64,000 nucleotides of DNA from Actinoallomurus sp963850195 (GCA_963850195.1 CAWKKD010000010.1:62001-126000), one strand, 5' to 3'. Numbered from the stretch's first letter, positions 7,636 to 16,512 are shown. Translations and numbers: made by a program. The notes: generated by a model from the sequence alone, not told the origin.

Positions 7636-8393
7636 CCCTCGTCGTGGGTCAGCGAGCCGAGGACCGCCGACGCTCCGGCGGCCAGGTAGCCGAGGTCCGA
7701 GCCGACGGCGACCAGCCTCGCTCCCGCGGCGATCTCGGTACGCGCCGCATCGGCCGTACCGCAGAAGATGCCGAACGGAACGTCCGCCGCCCGGCAGGCC
7801 TCGCGCACCGCGTCGATCATCGCGACCACCGGCGGGTCGGACAGCCGGCCGAGGCGCCCCAGGCTGCCCGACAGGTCGTACGGTCCGACGAACGCCGCGT
7901 CGATCCCGTCGACCGCGAGGATCGCGTCGATGTTCCGTACGCCCTCGGCCTCCTCGATCTGGGCGATGACGGCGATCCGATCATTCGCTTCGGCCAGATA
8001 CTCGTGGAAGGACGCGCCGTAGCCGTGCGCCCGCGCGATGCCGACGCTGCGCGTGCCGAGCGGCGGGTACTTCGCGGCGGCCACGATGGCGCGGGCCTGT
8101 TCCGGGGCCGCGACATGCGGGACGATGATCCCGTCGCAGCCCGTGTCGAGAGCCTGCTTGATCCAGGTCTCCGAGGCGTCGGGCACCCGGATCACGGCGA
8201 AGGCGTCCGGCTGGAGGACCTCGGCGATCCGCTGGGCGCTCTTGAGATCGAGCAGCGCCGAGTGCTCCAGGTCGAGGAAGAACCACGAGAACCCGAGGCG
8301 GCGCAGGATCACCGCCGTCTCCGGGGAGTCCAGGGTCACCAGCGGGCCGATGAGCGGTTCCGGATCGCGGAGCCTGGCCCTGAGATCGTTCAT
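7632..8393 (-). CDS. HpcH/HpaI family aldolase
   Basis: A 253-residue class II aldolase-type TIM barrel that cleaves hydroxy-keto acids to pyruvate or acetyl compounds plus an aldehyde. Seen: catalytic-type His44 in DLEHS and Arg69 in VIRVP, the metal-binding glutamate in AQIEEAEGVRNID, and the aspartate in GPYDLSGSLG. Members include 4-hydroxy-2-oxoheptanedioate aldolase, which acts late in aromatic breakdown; the substrate here is not fixed. The ATG overlaps the stop of the PaaX gene (ATGA, 8390-8393), so the two are translationally coupled and the aldolase is probably part of the PaaX-regulated unit. Confidence 0.87.
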   Translation of the reverse strand: MNDLRARLRDPEPLIGPLVTLDSPETAVILRRLGFSWFFLDLEHSALLDLKSAQRIAEVLQPDAFAVIRVPDASETWIKQALDTGCDGIIVPHVAAPEQARAIVAAAKYPPLGTRSVGIARAHGYGASFHEYLAEANDRIAVIAQIEEAEGVRNIDAILAVDGIDAAFVGPYDLSGSLGRLGRLSDPPVVAMIDAVREACRAADVPFGIFCGTADAARTEIAAGARLVAVGSDLGYLAAGASAVLGSLTHDEG

Positions 8394-9229
8394 CCGGTGA
8401 TCTCGCGCCAGCGGCGCTGGGCCTGGTCGATCCAGGTGGCGTGGCGGTCGGCGAACAGTTCGCGGGCGCGGTCGCCGACCCAGCCCTCCGGGAGGAGCTC
8501 GGCGGGGAGGCGGGGGTCCAGGAAGGGGAAGCGCCGCCACTCGTGTACGAGGCGAGTCTGGGCCATCATCGTCTCGTCGGGCGAGGATGGTCGCAGGTCC
8601 TCGAAGGCGGTGACGAAGTCGGCGTAGCGCGCGGCGACCATGTCGAGGTCCCAGGCGCGGCGGACCATGGCGCGTTCGTCGCCGACCCCGGCGAACCTCG
8701 CGGTGAAGGACAGGGCGCCGATCTCCAGGCCGAGGCCCTCGACGACCGAGCGGGCCTCCGCCTCGCGTTCGGCGGACGGGGAGATCCACATGCCGGGGCC
8801 GGGTGAGCCGAAGCCGGCCCAGCTCAGTTTGGTCTTGAGCTGGTGCCGTAGCTTGCGGAGGCTCTCGGGCACCGAGACGTACAGGATGAGCCAGTGGCCG
8901 TCCCAGTCCGGCGCGGGCGTGCCGAACGCGTAGATGCGGGCGGCGCCCTCGGAGAGGAGCCGGCGTCCGGGCGGGGTGAGCGACCAGCGGACGCTGCGTC
9001 CGACGCGCTCGGAGGTCAGCCAGCCGTCGGCGGCGGTACGGGCGAGGGCCTGCCGCGCGGACTTCTCCTCGACGTCGAGGCTGTCGAGGAACTCCACGAT
9101 CGTCGAGGTCCAGACGGGTTCGTCGGCGCCGGGCAGGACGAACTCTCCGAGTAACGTCAGCAGCAGGGATCGCGCGCTCGTCTCACCCAGGGCGTGCCGG
9201 CGGCTGAGCGTGGGTCGAGGGGCGGTCAC
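8390..9229 (-). CDS. PaaX family transcriptional regulator
   Basis: A 279-residue protein of usual PaaX length. The N-terminal winged HTH (about 15-90) contains SARSLLLTLLGEFV and EKSARQALARTAADGWL; the middle has the family stretch RLLSEGAARIYAF and DGHWLILYVSVPE; the C-terminal domain has LVHEWRRFPFLDPRLPAELLPEGW, characteristic of PaaX. PaaX proteins respond to aryl-CoA esters. The likely start is GTG 9229: a TAGAGT -10-like hexamer (complement of 9236-9241) lies 6 bases before it and no ribosome site is seen, so the mRNA may be leaderless. It is coupled to the aldolase and divergent from an amidohydrolase. Confidence 0.9.
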   Translation of the reverse strand: MTAPRPTLSRRHALGETSARSLLLTLLGEFVLPGADEPVWTSTIVEFLDSLDVEEKSARQALARTAADGWLTSERVGRSVRWSLTPPGRRLLSEGAARIYAFGTPAPDWDGHWLILYVSVPESLRKLRHQLKTKLSWAGFGSPGPGMWISPSAEREAEARSVVEGLGLEIGALSFTARFAGVGDERAMVRRAWDLDMVAARYADFVTAFEDLRPSSPDETMMAQTRLVHEWRRFPFLDPRLPAELLPEGWVGDRARELFADRHATWIDQAQRRWREITG

Positions 9230-9299
9230 TTTCTCACTCTACATATTCCTGGTGCATCATTACCGTGAAGTAGAACCTCGCCCGAGGATGTGACGATTC

Positions 9300-10148
9300 G
9301 TGCTCGATGGCCACCCGCTGGTCGACGCCCACATGCACCCGGCGCGGCTGCCGACGTTGAAGCCCGCGTGGCGCGACTGGGCCACCGAATTCGGCGACAA
9401 GGACGTGCTATCCCGCGTCTACAACGTGGAGGGCACGCCGATCCCGGAGCGGTTCGCGGAGCTACTGGAGTCCGAGGGCGTCGACGTCGGGCTGATGCTG
9501 TGCGAGTACAGCCCGAAGGCCACCGGCATCCAGCCCATCGAGGACCTGCTGCCGCTCGCCGCGTACGACGCGCAGCGCCTGCGGCCGATCGCGAGCCTCA
9601 ACCCGCACATGCACCACCCCGTCGGCGAGGAGGTCGAACGCCAGCTCGGCCTCGGCGCGGTGGCGTTGAAGATCCATCCGGTGCACGGCGGGTTCGCGGC
9701 CAACGACCGGGCGCTGTACCCGGCGTACGAGGTCTGCCGGGCGCGCGGGGTGCCGGTCGTGGTGCACTGCGGCACGAGCAGCTTCCCGGGGTCGACGAAC
9801 GGCTACGCCGATCCGGTGCTGCTGGACGAGGTGCTGCGCGACTTCCCCACGCTCAACGTCGTGCTCGCCCACGGCGGACGCGGCTGGTGGTACGACGCGG
9901 CCGCGTTCCTCGCGCTGTCCCGTAAGACGGTCTGGATCGAGCTGTCGGGGCTGCCGCCGCGCCGCCTGCCCGAGTACTACGCGCGGTACGACTTCGCGCG
10001 GCTCTGCCGGAGGTTCATCTTCGGCACCGACTGGCCGGGCGTACCGGGCATCGCCGCGAACGCCCGCGCGGTCGCCAAGCTGTGCCCGGACGAGGAGACC
10101 ACCGGGCTGGTGCTCGGCGGCAACGCGATGAACGTCTACCGGCTCTGA
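9300..10148 (+). CDS. Amidohydrolase family protein (amidohydrolase 2)
   Basis: A 282-residue metal-dependent TIM-barrel hydrolase or decarboxylase. Metal ligands expected for the group are visible: HMH (11-13) near the N-terminus, VALKIHPVHGG, VVVHCGT, LAHGG and the late FGTDWPG aspartate. The family includes 2-amino-3-carboxymuconate semialdehyde decarboxylase and related enzymes of aromatic catabolism. GTG 9300 is the start; GAGGATG lies upstream. It is divergent from paaX and may be regulated by it, consistent with aromatic degradation, but the substrate is unknown. Confidence 0.85.
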   Translation: MLDGHPLVDAHMHPARLPTLKPAWRDWATEFGDKDVLSRVYNVEGTPIPERFAELLESEGVDVGLMLCEYSPKATGIQPIEDLLPLAAYDAQRLRPIASLNPHMHHPVGEEVERQLGLGAVALKIHPVHGGFAANDRALYPAYEVCRARGVPVVVHCGTSSFPGSTNGYADPVLLDEVLRDFPTLNVVLAHGGRGWWYDAAAFLALSRKTVWIELSGLPPRRLPEYYARYDFARLCRRFIFGTDWPGVPGIAANARAVAKLCPDEETTGLVLGGNAMNVYRL

Positions 10149-10149
10149 C

Positions 10150-10923
10150 TCACGTGCGGCCGACGGCGGCGAACCCGTGGGAGCGCGGGGTGTTCGGGTC
10201 GTCGGGCCGCCAGTCCGATATCCAGGCGAGTCCGGGCTCGAGGAGTTCGAACCCGTCGAAGAAGCGCAGGATGTCGGCCCTGGAGCGCGGCACGATCGGC
10301 GCGGTCGCGCCGGTGTACGCGTCGCGTGCGGCGGTCACGAGGTGTTCCGGTACGCCCTCGTAGGTCAGGTGGGAGATCACCAGGTGGCTGCCGGGCGCGA
10401 GCGCGTCGCGGTAGCGGGCGACGAGGTCGTGCGGCGCGTCGCCGTCCGGTACGAAGTGCAGGATCGCCACCAGCAGCAGCGCGACCGGGCGCGACAGGTC
10501 CAGGCCGAGGTCGGGGTGGCAGAGGACGTCCTCGGGGCGGCGTAGGTCGGCCTGGATGACGGTGACGTCCGGCGCCGACCCGAGCAGCGCCTGGGAGTGA
10601 CGGAGCACCATCGGGTCATAGTCGACGTACGCCACGCGTGCCCCGTCGGCGACCTCGTGCACGTTGCCCCGAGTGGGCAGCCCGGAGCCGATGTCGAGGA
10701 ACTGCGTGACGCCCGACGCGGACAGATGCCGCACGGCCCGGCGCATGAACGCGCGGTTCGCCAGGGCCGCGACCGGGGTGTCGGGGAAGATCTTGAGGAC
10801 CTTGTCCGCCGCCTCCCGATCGGCCGCGAAGTTGTCCTTGCCACCCAAGTAGAAGTCGTACATCCGCGCGACGTTCGGCGTACCGGGGTCGACGCCCGTG
10901 GGCACCCGCAGCTCGTCCGGCAC
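10150..10923 (-). CDS. DUF574 SAM-dependent methyltransferase, copy 1
   Basis: A 257-residue member of the actinomycete-specific S-adenosylmethionine methyltransferase family DUF574. The signature PNVARMYDFYLGGKDNFAADREAA lies near residues 16-39; the SAM loop FLDIGSGLPT and acidic strand VAYVDYDPMV follow; VALLLVAILHFV and the C-terminal DWRPDDPNTP motif complete the fold. Substrates of the family are largely unknown; many genomes hold dozens of copies, some linked to conserved regulatory clusters. It lies 15 bp after a closely related copy on the same strand, a tandem duplication. Confidence 0.9.
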   Translation of the reverse strand: MPDELRVPTGVDPGTPNVARMYDFYLGGKDNFAADREAADKVLKIFPDTPVAALANRAFMRRAVRHLSASGVTQFLDIGSGLPTRGNVHEVADGARVAYVDYDPMVLRHSQALLGSAPDVTVIQADLRRPEDVLCHPDLGLDLSRPVALLLVAILHFVPDGDAPHDLVARYRDALAPGSHLVISHLTYEGVPEHLVTAARDAYTGATAPIVPRSRADILRFFDGFELLEPGLAWISDWRPDDPNTPRSHGFAAVGRT

Positions 10924-10938
10924 CGCGCCTCCTCCGGG

Positions 10939-11712
10939 CTACGTACGGCCGACGGCGGCGAAGGCGCGCGAACTCGGGGTGTTCGGGTCGTCGGGCCGCC
11001 AGTCGCACATCCACGCGAGACCGGGGTCGAGGAGCTCGAAGCCGTCGAAGAACCGCAGGACCTCGGAGCGCGAACGCGGTTTCATCGGCGCCGTCGCGCA
11101 TGCGTACACCTCGGTCCCGGCGCGCAGCAGCTCCTCGGGGACGTTCTCGGTCGTCAGGTGGGAGATCACCAGGTGGCTGCCGGGCGCGAGCGCGTCGCGG
11201 TAGCGGGCGACGAGGTCGTACGGGCGCTCCTCGTCGGCCACGAAGTGCAGGATCGCCACCAGGAGCAGCGCCACCGGCTGCGACAGGTCGAGGCCGAGGT
11301 CGGGGTGGCCGAGGATGTCCTCGGGCCGGCGCAGGTCGCCCTGGATGACGGAGACGTTCGGCGCCGCACCGAGCAGCGCGTGCGCGTGGGAGACCACCAT
11401 CGGGTCGTAGTCGACGTACGCCACGCGCGCGCCGGCGGCGACCTCGTGCACGTTGCCCTGGGTCGGCAGGCCGGAGCCGATGTCGAGGAACTGCGTGACG
11501 CCCGCCGCTGACAGGTGCCGCACCGCGCGGCGGATGAACGCGCGGTTGGCCCGCGCCGCGAGCGGGGCTTCGGGGAACGCATCCACGATCTTCGCGGCCG
11601 CCTCGCGGTCGGTGGCGAAGTTGTCCTTGCCGCCGAGAAAGTAGTCGTACATCCGGGCGACGTTGGGGGTGGTGGGGTCGACGCCACTGGGCACCCGGAG
11701 GTCATCGCTCAC
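10939..11712 (-). CDS. DUF574 SAM-dependent methyltransferase, copy 2
   Basis: About 257 residues, closely similar to the downstream copy over its full length, with MYDYFLGGKDNFATDREAA, FLDIGSGLPTQGN, VAYVDYDPMVV and DWRPDDPNTP. The GGAGG ribosome site sits only 2 bases before the ATG at 11715 but 5 bases before the GTG at 11712, so GTG 11712 is preferred. First gene of the tandem pair. The copies differ mostly in the C-terminal third, the likely substrate side, which may reflect different acceptors. Function beyond SAM methyl transfer is not inferable. Confidence 0.9.
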   Translation of the reverse strand: MSDDLRVPSGVDPTTPNVARMYDYFLGGKDNFATDREAAAKIVDAFPEAPLAARANRAFIRRAVRHLSAAGVTQFLDIGSGLPTQGNVHEVAAGARVAYVDYDPMVVSHAHALLGAAPNVSVIQGDLRRPEDILGHPDLGLDLSQPVALLLVAILHFVADEERPYDLVARYRDALAPGSHLVISHLTTENVPEELLRAGTEVYACATAPMKPRSRSEVLRFFDGFELLDPGLAWMCDWRPDDPNTPSSRAFAAVGRT

Positions 11713-11791
11713 CATGACCTCCGATCATGCGCATGAGCACCGATGATAACGCCCCCTCATGTCTCAATCGCCGGTAATGAGTGGACATGCC

Positions 11792-13300
11792 CTACTTGTA
11801 CGTCGGATGCCCCTCACGGATCGCGTCGCGGACGACGAATCGGCGGATCTTGCCGGTCGCGGTGGTCGGCAGGGACTCCAGGAAGACGACCGCACGCGGG
11901 CGCTTGAACGCAGACAGGCCGTCGCGGCAGAACGCGATGGCCTCCTCGGCGGTGAGCTCGGCCCCCTCGGCGCGTACGACGCCGGCGACGGGCTTGTCCA
12001 GGCCGTCACCGTCGGGGACGGCGACCACCACGGCCTGCGCGATCGCGGGGTGTTCGAGCAGGCGTGCCTCGACCTCGCTCGGCGAGACCCAGATCCCGCC
12101 CGCCTTGATCATGTCGTCGGAGCGTCCGAGGAAGCGCAGCCCGCCGTCCTCGTCGGCGACGTAGGTGTCACCGGTGCGCAGCCACTCGCCCTGGAAGACC
12201 CGGCGGGTCACGGCCGTGCGGCACCAGTAGCCGGTGGCGATCGAGTCGCCGCGTACGAGGAGGTGGCCGGGCGTCCCGGCGGTCACGTCGGCGCCGTCGT
12301 CGTCGACGATCCGCACGTCGTAGCCGGGTACGGGGACGCCGGTACTGCCGGGGCGTACCCGGCCGGGGCGGTTGGAGACGAAGATGTGCAGCGCCTCGGT
12401 CGCGCCGATGCCGTCGAGGATCTCCACGCCGAAGCGCTCGGCGAACCTCCGGAAGATCGGGGCGGGCAGCGGCTCACCGGCCGACACCGCCTGGCGTACG
12501 GAGGCGAACGTGTCCGCGGGAAGGCCGGCCGCGAGCAGCGCGGCGTAGAACGTCGGCACGCCGAAGAACAGCGTCGGGCGCTCGGCGGCGACCCGCGAGG
12601 CGATCAGCGCGGGGGAGGGGTGCGCGGGTTCCAGTACCGCCGACGCGCCCACCGAGAGAGGGAAGAAGCAGGAGTTGCCGATGCCGTATGCGAAGAACAG
12701 CTTGGGCACCGACAGGCACCGGTCGTCCGGCCGGATCCCGAGTACCTGCGCGCCGTAGGTCTCACACACCGACCGGATCGAGGCGTGCCGGTGCACGGCG
12801 CCCTTCGGCAGGCCGGTGGTGCCCGAGGTGTAGAGCCACAGCGCGGTGGAGTCCTCGCCCGAGGCGTACGGCGCGAGGGAGGACCCGCCCGAGGCGAAGA
12901 TCTCCGACCCGGGCAGGGAGAACGCCAGCTCGGGAGCGGTACGCGCGGCCTCCTCCGCGATGGCGGCGAACTCCGGGCTCGACGCCAGCACGCGAGCCCG
13001 CGAGTCGCGGAGCAGCCCGCCGAGGTCCGCCGCGGTGAGCATGGTCGAGACGGGTACGGCGACGGCGCCCATGCGCATCGCCCCGAGGATCAGCGCGAGC
13101 GCGTCCGGCCCGTCGGACATGAAGATCATGACCCGCTCTTCGGGCCGTACGCCCAGGTCGCGCAGGCCGTCCGCCGCCGCCTGGGTACGGGCGAGCAGCT
13201 CGGCGTAGGTGAGGGTGCCGCCGGGCCCGGTGACCGCGACGCGACCGCCGTCACCGGATTCGAGGTGTCGGTCGAGGAGATAGGCGCTGGCGTTGAACAC
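11792..13300 (-). CDS. Benzoate-CoA ligase family protein
   Basis: A 502-residue ANL-superfamily ligase that would activate benzoate with ATP and CoA. Motifs: A3 loop LYTSGTTGLPKGA (about 155-167), FFGVPTFYAALLAAG, A5-like DGIGATEALHIFVSN, A7-like LRTGDTYVADEDG, and A10 TTATGKIRR with the catalytic lysine near the C-terminus. The IGATEALHIF and AYGIGNSCFFPLSVGA stretches are typical of benzoate-CoA ligases (BclA/BadA). GTG 13300 begins 12 bp after the boxB stop, making it the third gene of a boxC-boxB-ligase operon. That context gives benzoate or a close analogue as substrate. The ribosome site is weak. Confidence 0.88.
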   Translation of the reverse strand: MFNASAYLLDRHLESGDGGRVAVTGPGGTLTYAELLARTQAAADGLRDLGVRPEERVMIFMSDGPDALALILGAMRMGAVAVPVSTMLTAADLGGLLRDSRARVLASSPEFAAIAEEAARTAPELAFSLPGSEIFASGGSSLAPYASGEDSTALWLYTSGTTGLPKGAVHRHASIRSVCETYGAQVLGIRPDDRCLSVPKLFFAYGIGNSCFFPLSVGASAVLEPAHPSPALIASRVAAERPTLFFGVPTFYAALLAAGLPADTFASVRQAVSAGEPLPAPIFRRFAERFGVEILDGIGATEALHIFVSNRPGRVRPGSTGVPVPGYDVRIVDDDGADVTAGTPGHLLVRGDSIATGYWCRTAVTRRVFQGEWLRTGDTYVADEDGGLRFLGRSDDMIKAGGIWVSPSEVEARLLEHPAIAQAVVVAVPDGDGLDKPVAGVVRAEGAELTAEEAIAFCRDGLSAFKRPRAVVFLESLPTTATGKIRRFVVRDAIREGHPTYK

Positions 13301-13312
13301 CGGATCACACCC

Positions 13313-14728
13313 CTAGAGGAGGTGGACGTACTCGTAGTCGAACGGCTTGCCGTTGATGCCGTTACGTGGGGGTTCGAGCCAGCCGGCGATCTTGCCGGGC
13401 TCGTACACGGGTTGCATGAGTGACGCGACGAAGGCCTTGTCGTCCTCGGTGGGCAGCCAGGCGTCGCTGCGCTCGGCCCACTCCCGCTCGGTCAGGACCT
13501 CACCGCCGGGGGACATCCGGACCCCGGAGAACGCGCCGACGAAGCGGTTGAAGCCCCGATGCGGCAGCGACAGCCGGTGCGAGAGCCCGGCCTCCTCGAG
13601 GATGCGGTTCCAGCGCTTGACGCCGCTCTCGCAGTCGGAGACGTATTCGTCGCGCAGGTCGGTGTTGAGCGCGGTCAGCGCCTCGACCTCGACCGTGACC
13701 GGCCGTCCGTCCTCGATCGCGTCGACGAACACGCCGTCGTTGGTGAGCCGGTGGTCGTCCGTACGGCGCTCCTCCTGCCAGCGGCCCTTCAGCCCGGCGG
13801 AGAAGTAGTTGGCGACGTTCGTGGAGGTCTCGCCGCCGAACAGGTCGAGGCTCACGCAGAAGTGGAAGTTCAGGTACTTCTGGATGATCGACAGCGGGAT
13901 GGCCCCGTACGGTCCGGCGTCGTCGGTGGCGTTGTCGGCCATCAGCCGGGCCGTACGCGCGACGACGCGGTCGATGCCCGTCGTGCCCACGAACATATGG
14001 TGGGCCTCTTCCTTGAGCATGAACTCGCAGGTGCGCGACAGCGGGTCGAAGCCGGACTCCTTCAGCGTGCCGAGCTGGTACTTGCCGTCGCGGTCGGTGA
14101 AGTAGGTGAACATGAAGAACGCCAGCCAGTCCGGCGTCTCCTCGTTGAAGGCCCCGAGGATCCGCGGGGAGTCCTCGCTGCCGGAGTTGCGGCGCAGCAG
14201 CTCGTCGGCCTCCTGACGGCCCTCGCGTCCGAAGTGGGCGTGCAGGAGGTAGACCATCGCCCACAGGTGACGGCCCTCTTCGACGTTGACCTGGAAGAGG
14301 TTGCGCAGGTCGTACAGGCTTGGCGCGGTGTGGCCGAGGCGCCGTTGCTGCTCGACGCTCGCCGGCTCGGTGTCGCCCTGGATCACGATGAGGCGTTGCA
14401 GCTCGGCGCGGTACTCACCCGGCACCTTCTGCCAGGCCGGCTCGCCCTTGTGCTCGCCGAACGCGATGCGCCGGTCGGGGCGCGGCTCGGACAGGAACAC
14501 GCCCCAGCGGTATTCGCTCACCGGCACGTGCCCGAAGTGCGCCCAGCCCTCGCGCCCGACGTTGACCGCCGTACGCAGGTAGACGTCCTCGGTCGGCACC
14601 TCGGGCCCCATCTCCGCCCACCACTGCCGGAACCCCGGCTGCCAGGACTCCAGCGCCCGCTGCAGCCGCCGGTCGTCGGCCAGGCCGACGTTGTTGGGGA
14701 TCTTCTCCTGATAGTCGGCGGTGCTCAC
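13313..14728 (-). CDS. boxB: Benzoyl-CoA 2,3-epoxidase oxygenase subunit BoxB
   Basis: A 471-residue di-iron monooxygenase that epoxidises benzoyl-CoA in the aerobic box pathway; BoxB is normally about 473 residues. The N-terminus STADYQEKIPNNVGLADDRRLQRALE is typical. Di-iron ligand helices are visible as NVEEGRHLWAMVYLL and LKEEAHHMFVG; the C-terminus holds DYEYVHL. GTG 14728 has GGAGG upstream and overlaps the boxC stop by 4 bp (GTGA), so the two are translationally coupled. BoxB needs electrons from BoxA (an NADPH:ferredoxin-type reductase), which is not in this operon or window. The gene frame extends further upstream in sequence but only as boxC complement. Confidence 0.95.
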   Translation of the reverse strand: MSTADYQEKIPNNVGLADDRRLQRALESWQPGFRQWWAEMGPEVPTEDVYLRTAVNVGREGWAHFGHVPVSEYRWGVFLSEPRPDRRIAFGEHKGEPAWQKVPGEYRAELQRLIVIQGDTEPASVEQQRRLGHTAPSLYDLRNLFQVNVEEGRHLWAMVYLLHAHFGREGRQEADELLRRNSGSEDSPRILGAFNEETPDWLAFFMFTYFTDRDGKYQLGTLKESGFDPLSRTCEFMLKEEAHHMFVGTTGIDRVVARTARLMADNATDDAGPYGAIPLSIIQKYLNFHFCVSLDLFGGETSTNVANYFSAGLKGRWQEERRTDDHRLTNDGVFVDAIEDGRPVTVEVEALTALNTDLRDEYVSDCESGVKRWNRILEEAGLSHRLSLPHRGFNRFVGAFSGVRMSPGGEVLTEREWAERSDAWLPTEDDKAFVASLMQPVYEPGKIAGWLEPPRNGINGKPFDYEYVHLL

Positions 14729-16323
14729 ACTCGCCTCCGATCGAAGCTCGCTCGCCTGCCGGTTCCGTACTTGCTGAGCGCCCCGTCGGGCCCGGAGGCC
14801 CCGGGACGGTTGAAGATCCAGTTCTGCCAGGCGGAGAGCCGTCCGAAGATCTTGGACTCGAGCGTCTCCGGCCCGCCGAACCGGTGGTTGGCCTCCATGC
14901 CGGTCAGGGCGTCCGGACTCAGGGAGGCGCGTTCCTCCAACGCGATGCGGATCTCCTCGTCCCAGTCGATGTCGTCGAGGGCGAGCGTGACCAGGCCCAG
15001 CTCCTCGGCCTCGAACGCCTCGAGCGTCTTGTCGCGTACGTCGTGCGGCTCGTCGCCGTTGAACCGCGAGGCCATCCGGCTCAGCCCGTTGGCCATCGGG
15101 TACGCGCCGAAGTTGGCGTCGGTGACGGTCACGTGCGCGCCTTCGAGGATGTACTGGCGGTCGCAGGCGAGCGCGAGCTCGAGCAGCGGGCCCGCGAAGC
15201 ACGAGCCCGGCTCGATCAGGGCGACGAGGCTGCGGCTGGTGACGTCCAGGCGCTTCAGCGTGCGCTTGTAGTAGTGGCGGACCTCGTTGACCAGCCAGTC
15301 CCGCGCACCGGTCATCGACTCCTCGTACGCGAGGACGGCGTCCGCGTCACCCTCGGTCTTGAGCACCCACGTGCCGCGCTCCGGCTCGTTGGTGCGCAGC
15401 CACAGGATGAGGTCGTCCAGCTCGCGCGTCATCGCGAGCGGCCAGAAGTCCGCGTCGATCGTGGCGGGGACCTCTTTCGCCGCCGGCCCGCGCACCGTGA
15501 TGGTCACGGTGTTCTCGTCGAGGTCGGCGGTCACGTGACGGTAGGCGATCCGCTCGGCGGTGATGTCCGGCTCGAGGGCGTCGAGGCGTACGCCCCGCTC
15601 GCCGTCGCGCGCCGACTCGGCCGCCGCCCGCCGGGCCCGCTCGCGTACGGTCTCCTCGAACCTGCTGCGCGGGATCGCCTCGTCGGCCAGCCCCCACTCG
15701 ACCGCCTTCTCGCCCCGCAGCCCCTCGGCCTTCGTGGCGAACACGTCCGCGCGATCTCGCCGTACCCTCCGTTTGTCCACCACCCGCGTGAGGCCGCCGG
15801 TGCCCGGCAGCACGCCGAGCAGCGGTATCTCCGGCAGCGACACGGCCGCCGAACGGTCGTCGACGAGCAGGATCCGCTCGCAGGCCAGCGCGATCTCATA
15901 ACCGCCGCCGGACGCGGTGCCGTTCAGCGCCGCGAGGTAGGTCTGGCCGGAGTTGTCGGTGGCGTCCTCGATCCCGCAGCGCGTCTCATTGGTGAACTTG
16001 CAGAAGTTGACCTTCCACGGGTGGCTGGAGGCCGCCAGCATCTTGATGTTCGCCCCGGCACAGAACACCTTCTCCTTGCCGCTGGTCAGCACCACCGCGC
16101 GTACCTCGGGATGCTCGAACCGCAGCCGCTGGACCGCGTCGTACAGCTCGATGTCGACCCCGAGGTCGTAGGAGTTGAGCTTCAGGTCATAGCCGGGCCG
16201 CAGGCCCGCACTCTCGTCGACGTCCATCACGAGGTAGGCGACGGGGCCGTCGAACTCCATCCGCCAGTGCCGGTACAGCTCGGGGCGGGTCTGGAAGGAG
16301 ACCGCTCGCTCGGAGTCGGACAT
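14725..16323 (-). CDS. boxC: 2,3-epoxybenzoyl-CoA dihydrolase BoxC
   Basis: A 532-residue crotonase-superfamily enzyme that opens the 2,3-epoxide of benzoyl-CoA and hydrolyses the ring to an aldehyde acid plus formate. Two crotonase-like halves are seen: the first with VFCAGANIKMLAAS and NGTASGGGYEIALACE (oxyanion-hole region near residues 90-150), the second with LVALIEPGSCFAGPLLELALACDR. Length and the C-terminal SAWQNWIFNRPGASGPDGALSKYGTG stretch match BoxC. The ATG is preceded by GGAGGAG. First gene of the box operon; divergent from an HTH-less WYL protein. Confidence 0.95.
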   Translation of the reverse strand: MSDSERAVSFQTRPELYRHWRMEFDGPVAYLVMDVDESAGLRPGYDLKLNSYDLGVDIELYDAVQRLRFEHPEVRAVVLTSGKEKVFCAGANIKMLAASSHPWKVNFCKFTNETRCGIEDATDNSGQTYLAALNGTASGGGYEIALACERILLVDDRSAAVSLPEIPLLGVLPGTGGLTRVVDKRRVRRDRADVFATKAEGLRGEKAVEWGLADEAIPRSRFEETVRERARRAAAESARDGERGVRLDALEPDITAERIAYRHVTADLDENTVTITVRGPAAKEVPATIDADFWPLAMTRELDDLILWLRTNEPERGTWVLKTEGDADAVLAYEESMTGARDWLVNEVRHYYKRTLKRLDVTSRSLVALIEPGSCFAGPLLELALACDRQYILEGAHVTVTDANFGAYPMANGLSRMASRFNGDEPHDVRDKTLEAFEAEELGLVTLALDDIDWDEEIRIALEERASLSPDALTGMEANHRFGGPETLESKIFGRLSAWQNWIFNRPGASGPDGALSKYGTGRRASFDRRRV

Positions 16324-16512
16324 GTTCTCCTCCTCGCTCGGCTTCGCCTCATTCTAAGGTTATTTCGCGTTGCGTCTATGTTCTGTAGAAAAAGATCGCG
16401 TTCGGGGGCTTCTCGACGGATCGTGAGGACCGTCTCCACCTGCGATGACGGGGTTTCCGATGGCCGCGTGGGAGGGCCGCAAAATGTCAGTGGTCGAACG
16501 TATTATCGAAGC

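Noticed and set aside
11759..13423. 554-codon plus-strand frame opposite the benzoate-CoA ligase
   Set aside because: Antisense shadow of a ligase with complete ANL motifs; no ribosome site or family motif.
14729..15202. Upstream extension of boxB to 629 residues
   Set aside because: The added part is only boxC in another frame; GTG 14728 has a GGAGG and the GTGA overlap.
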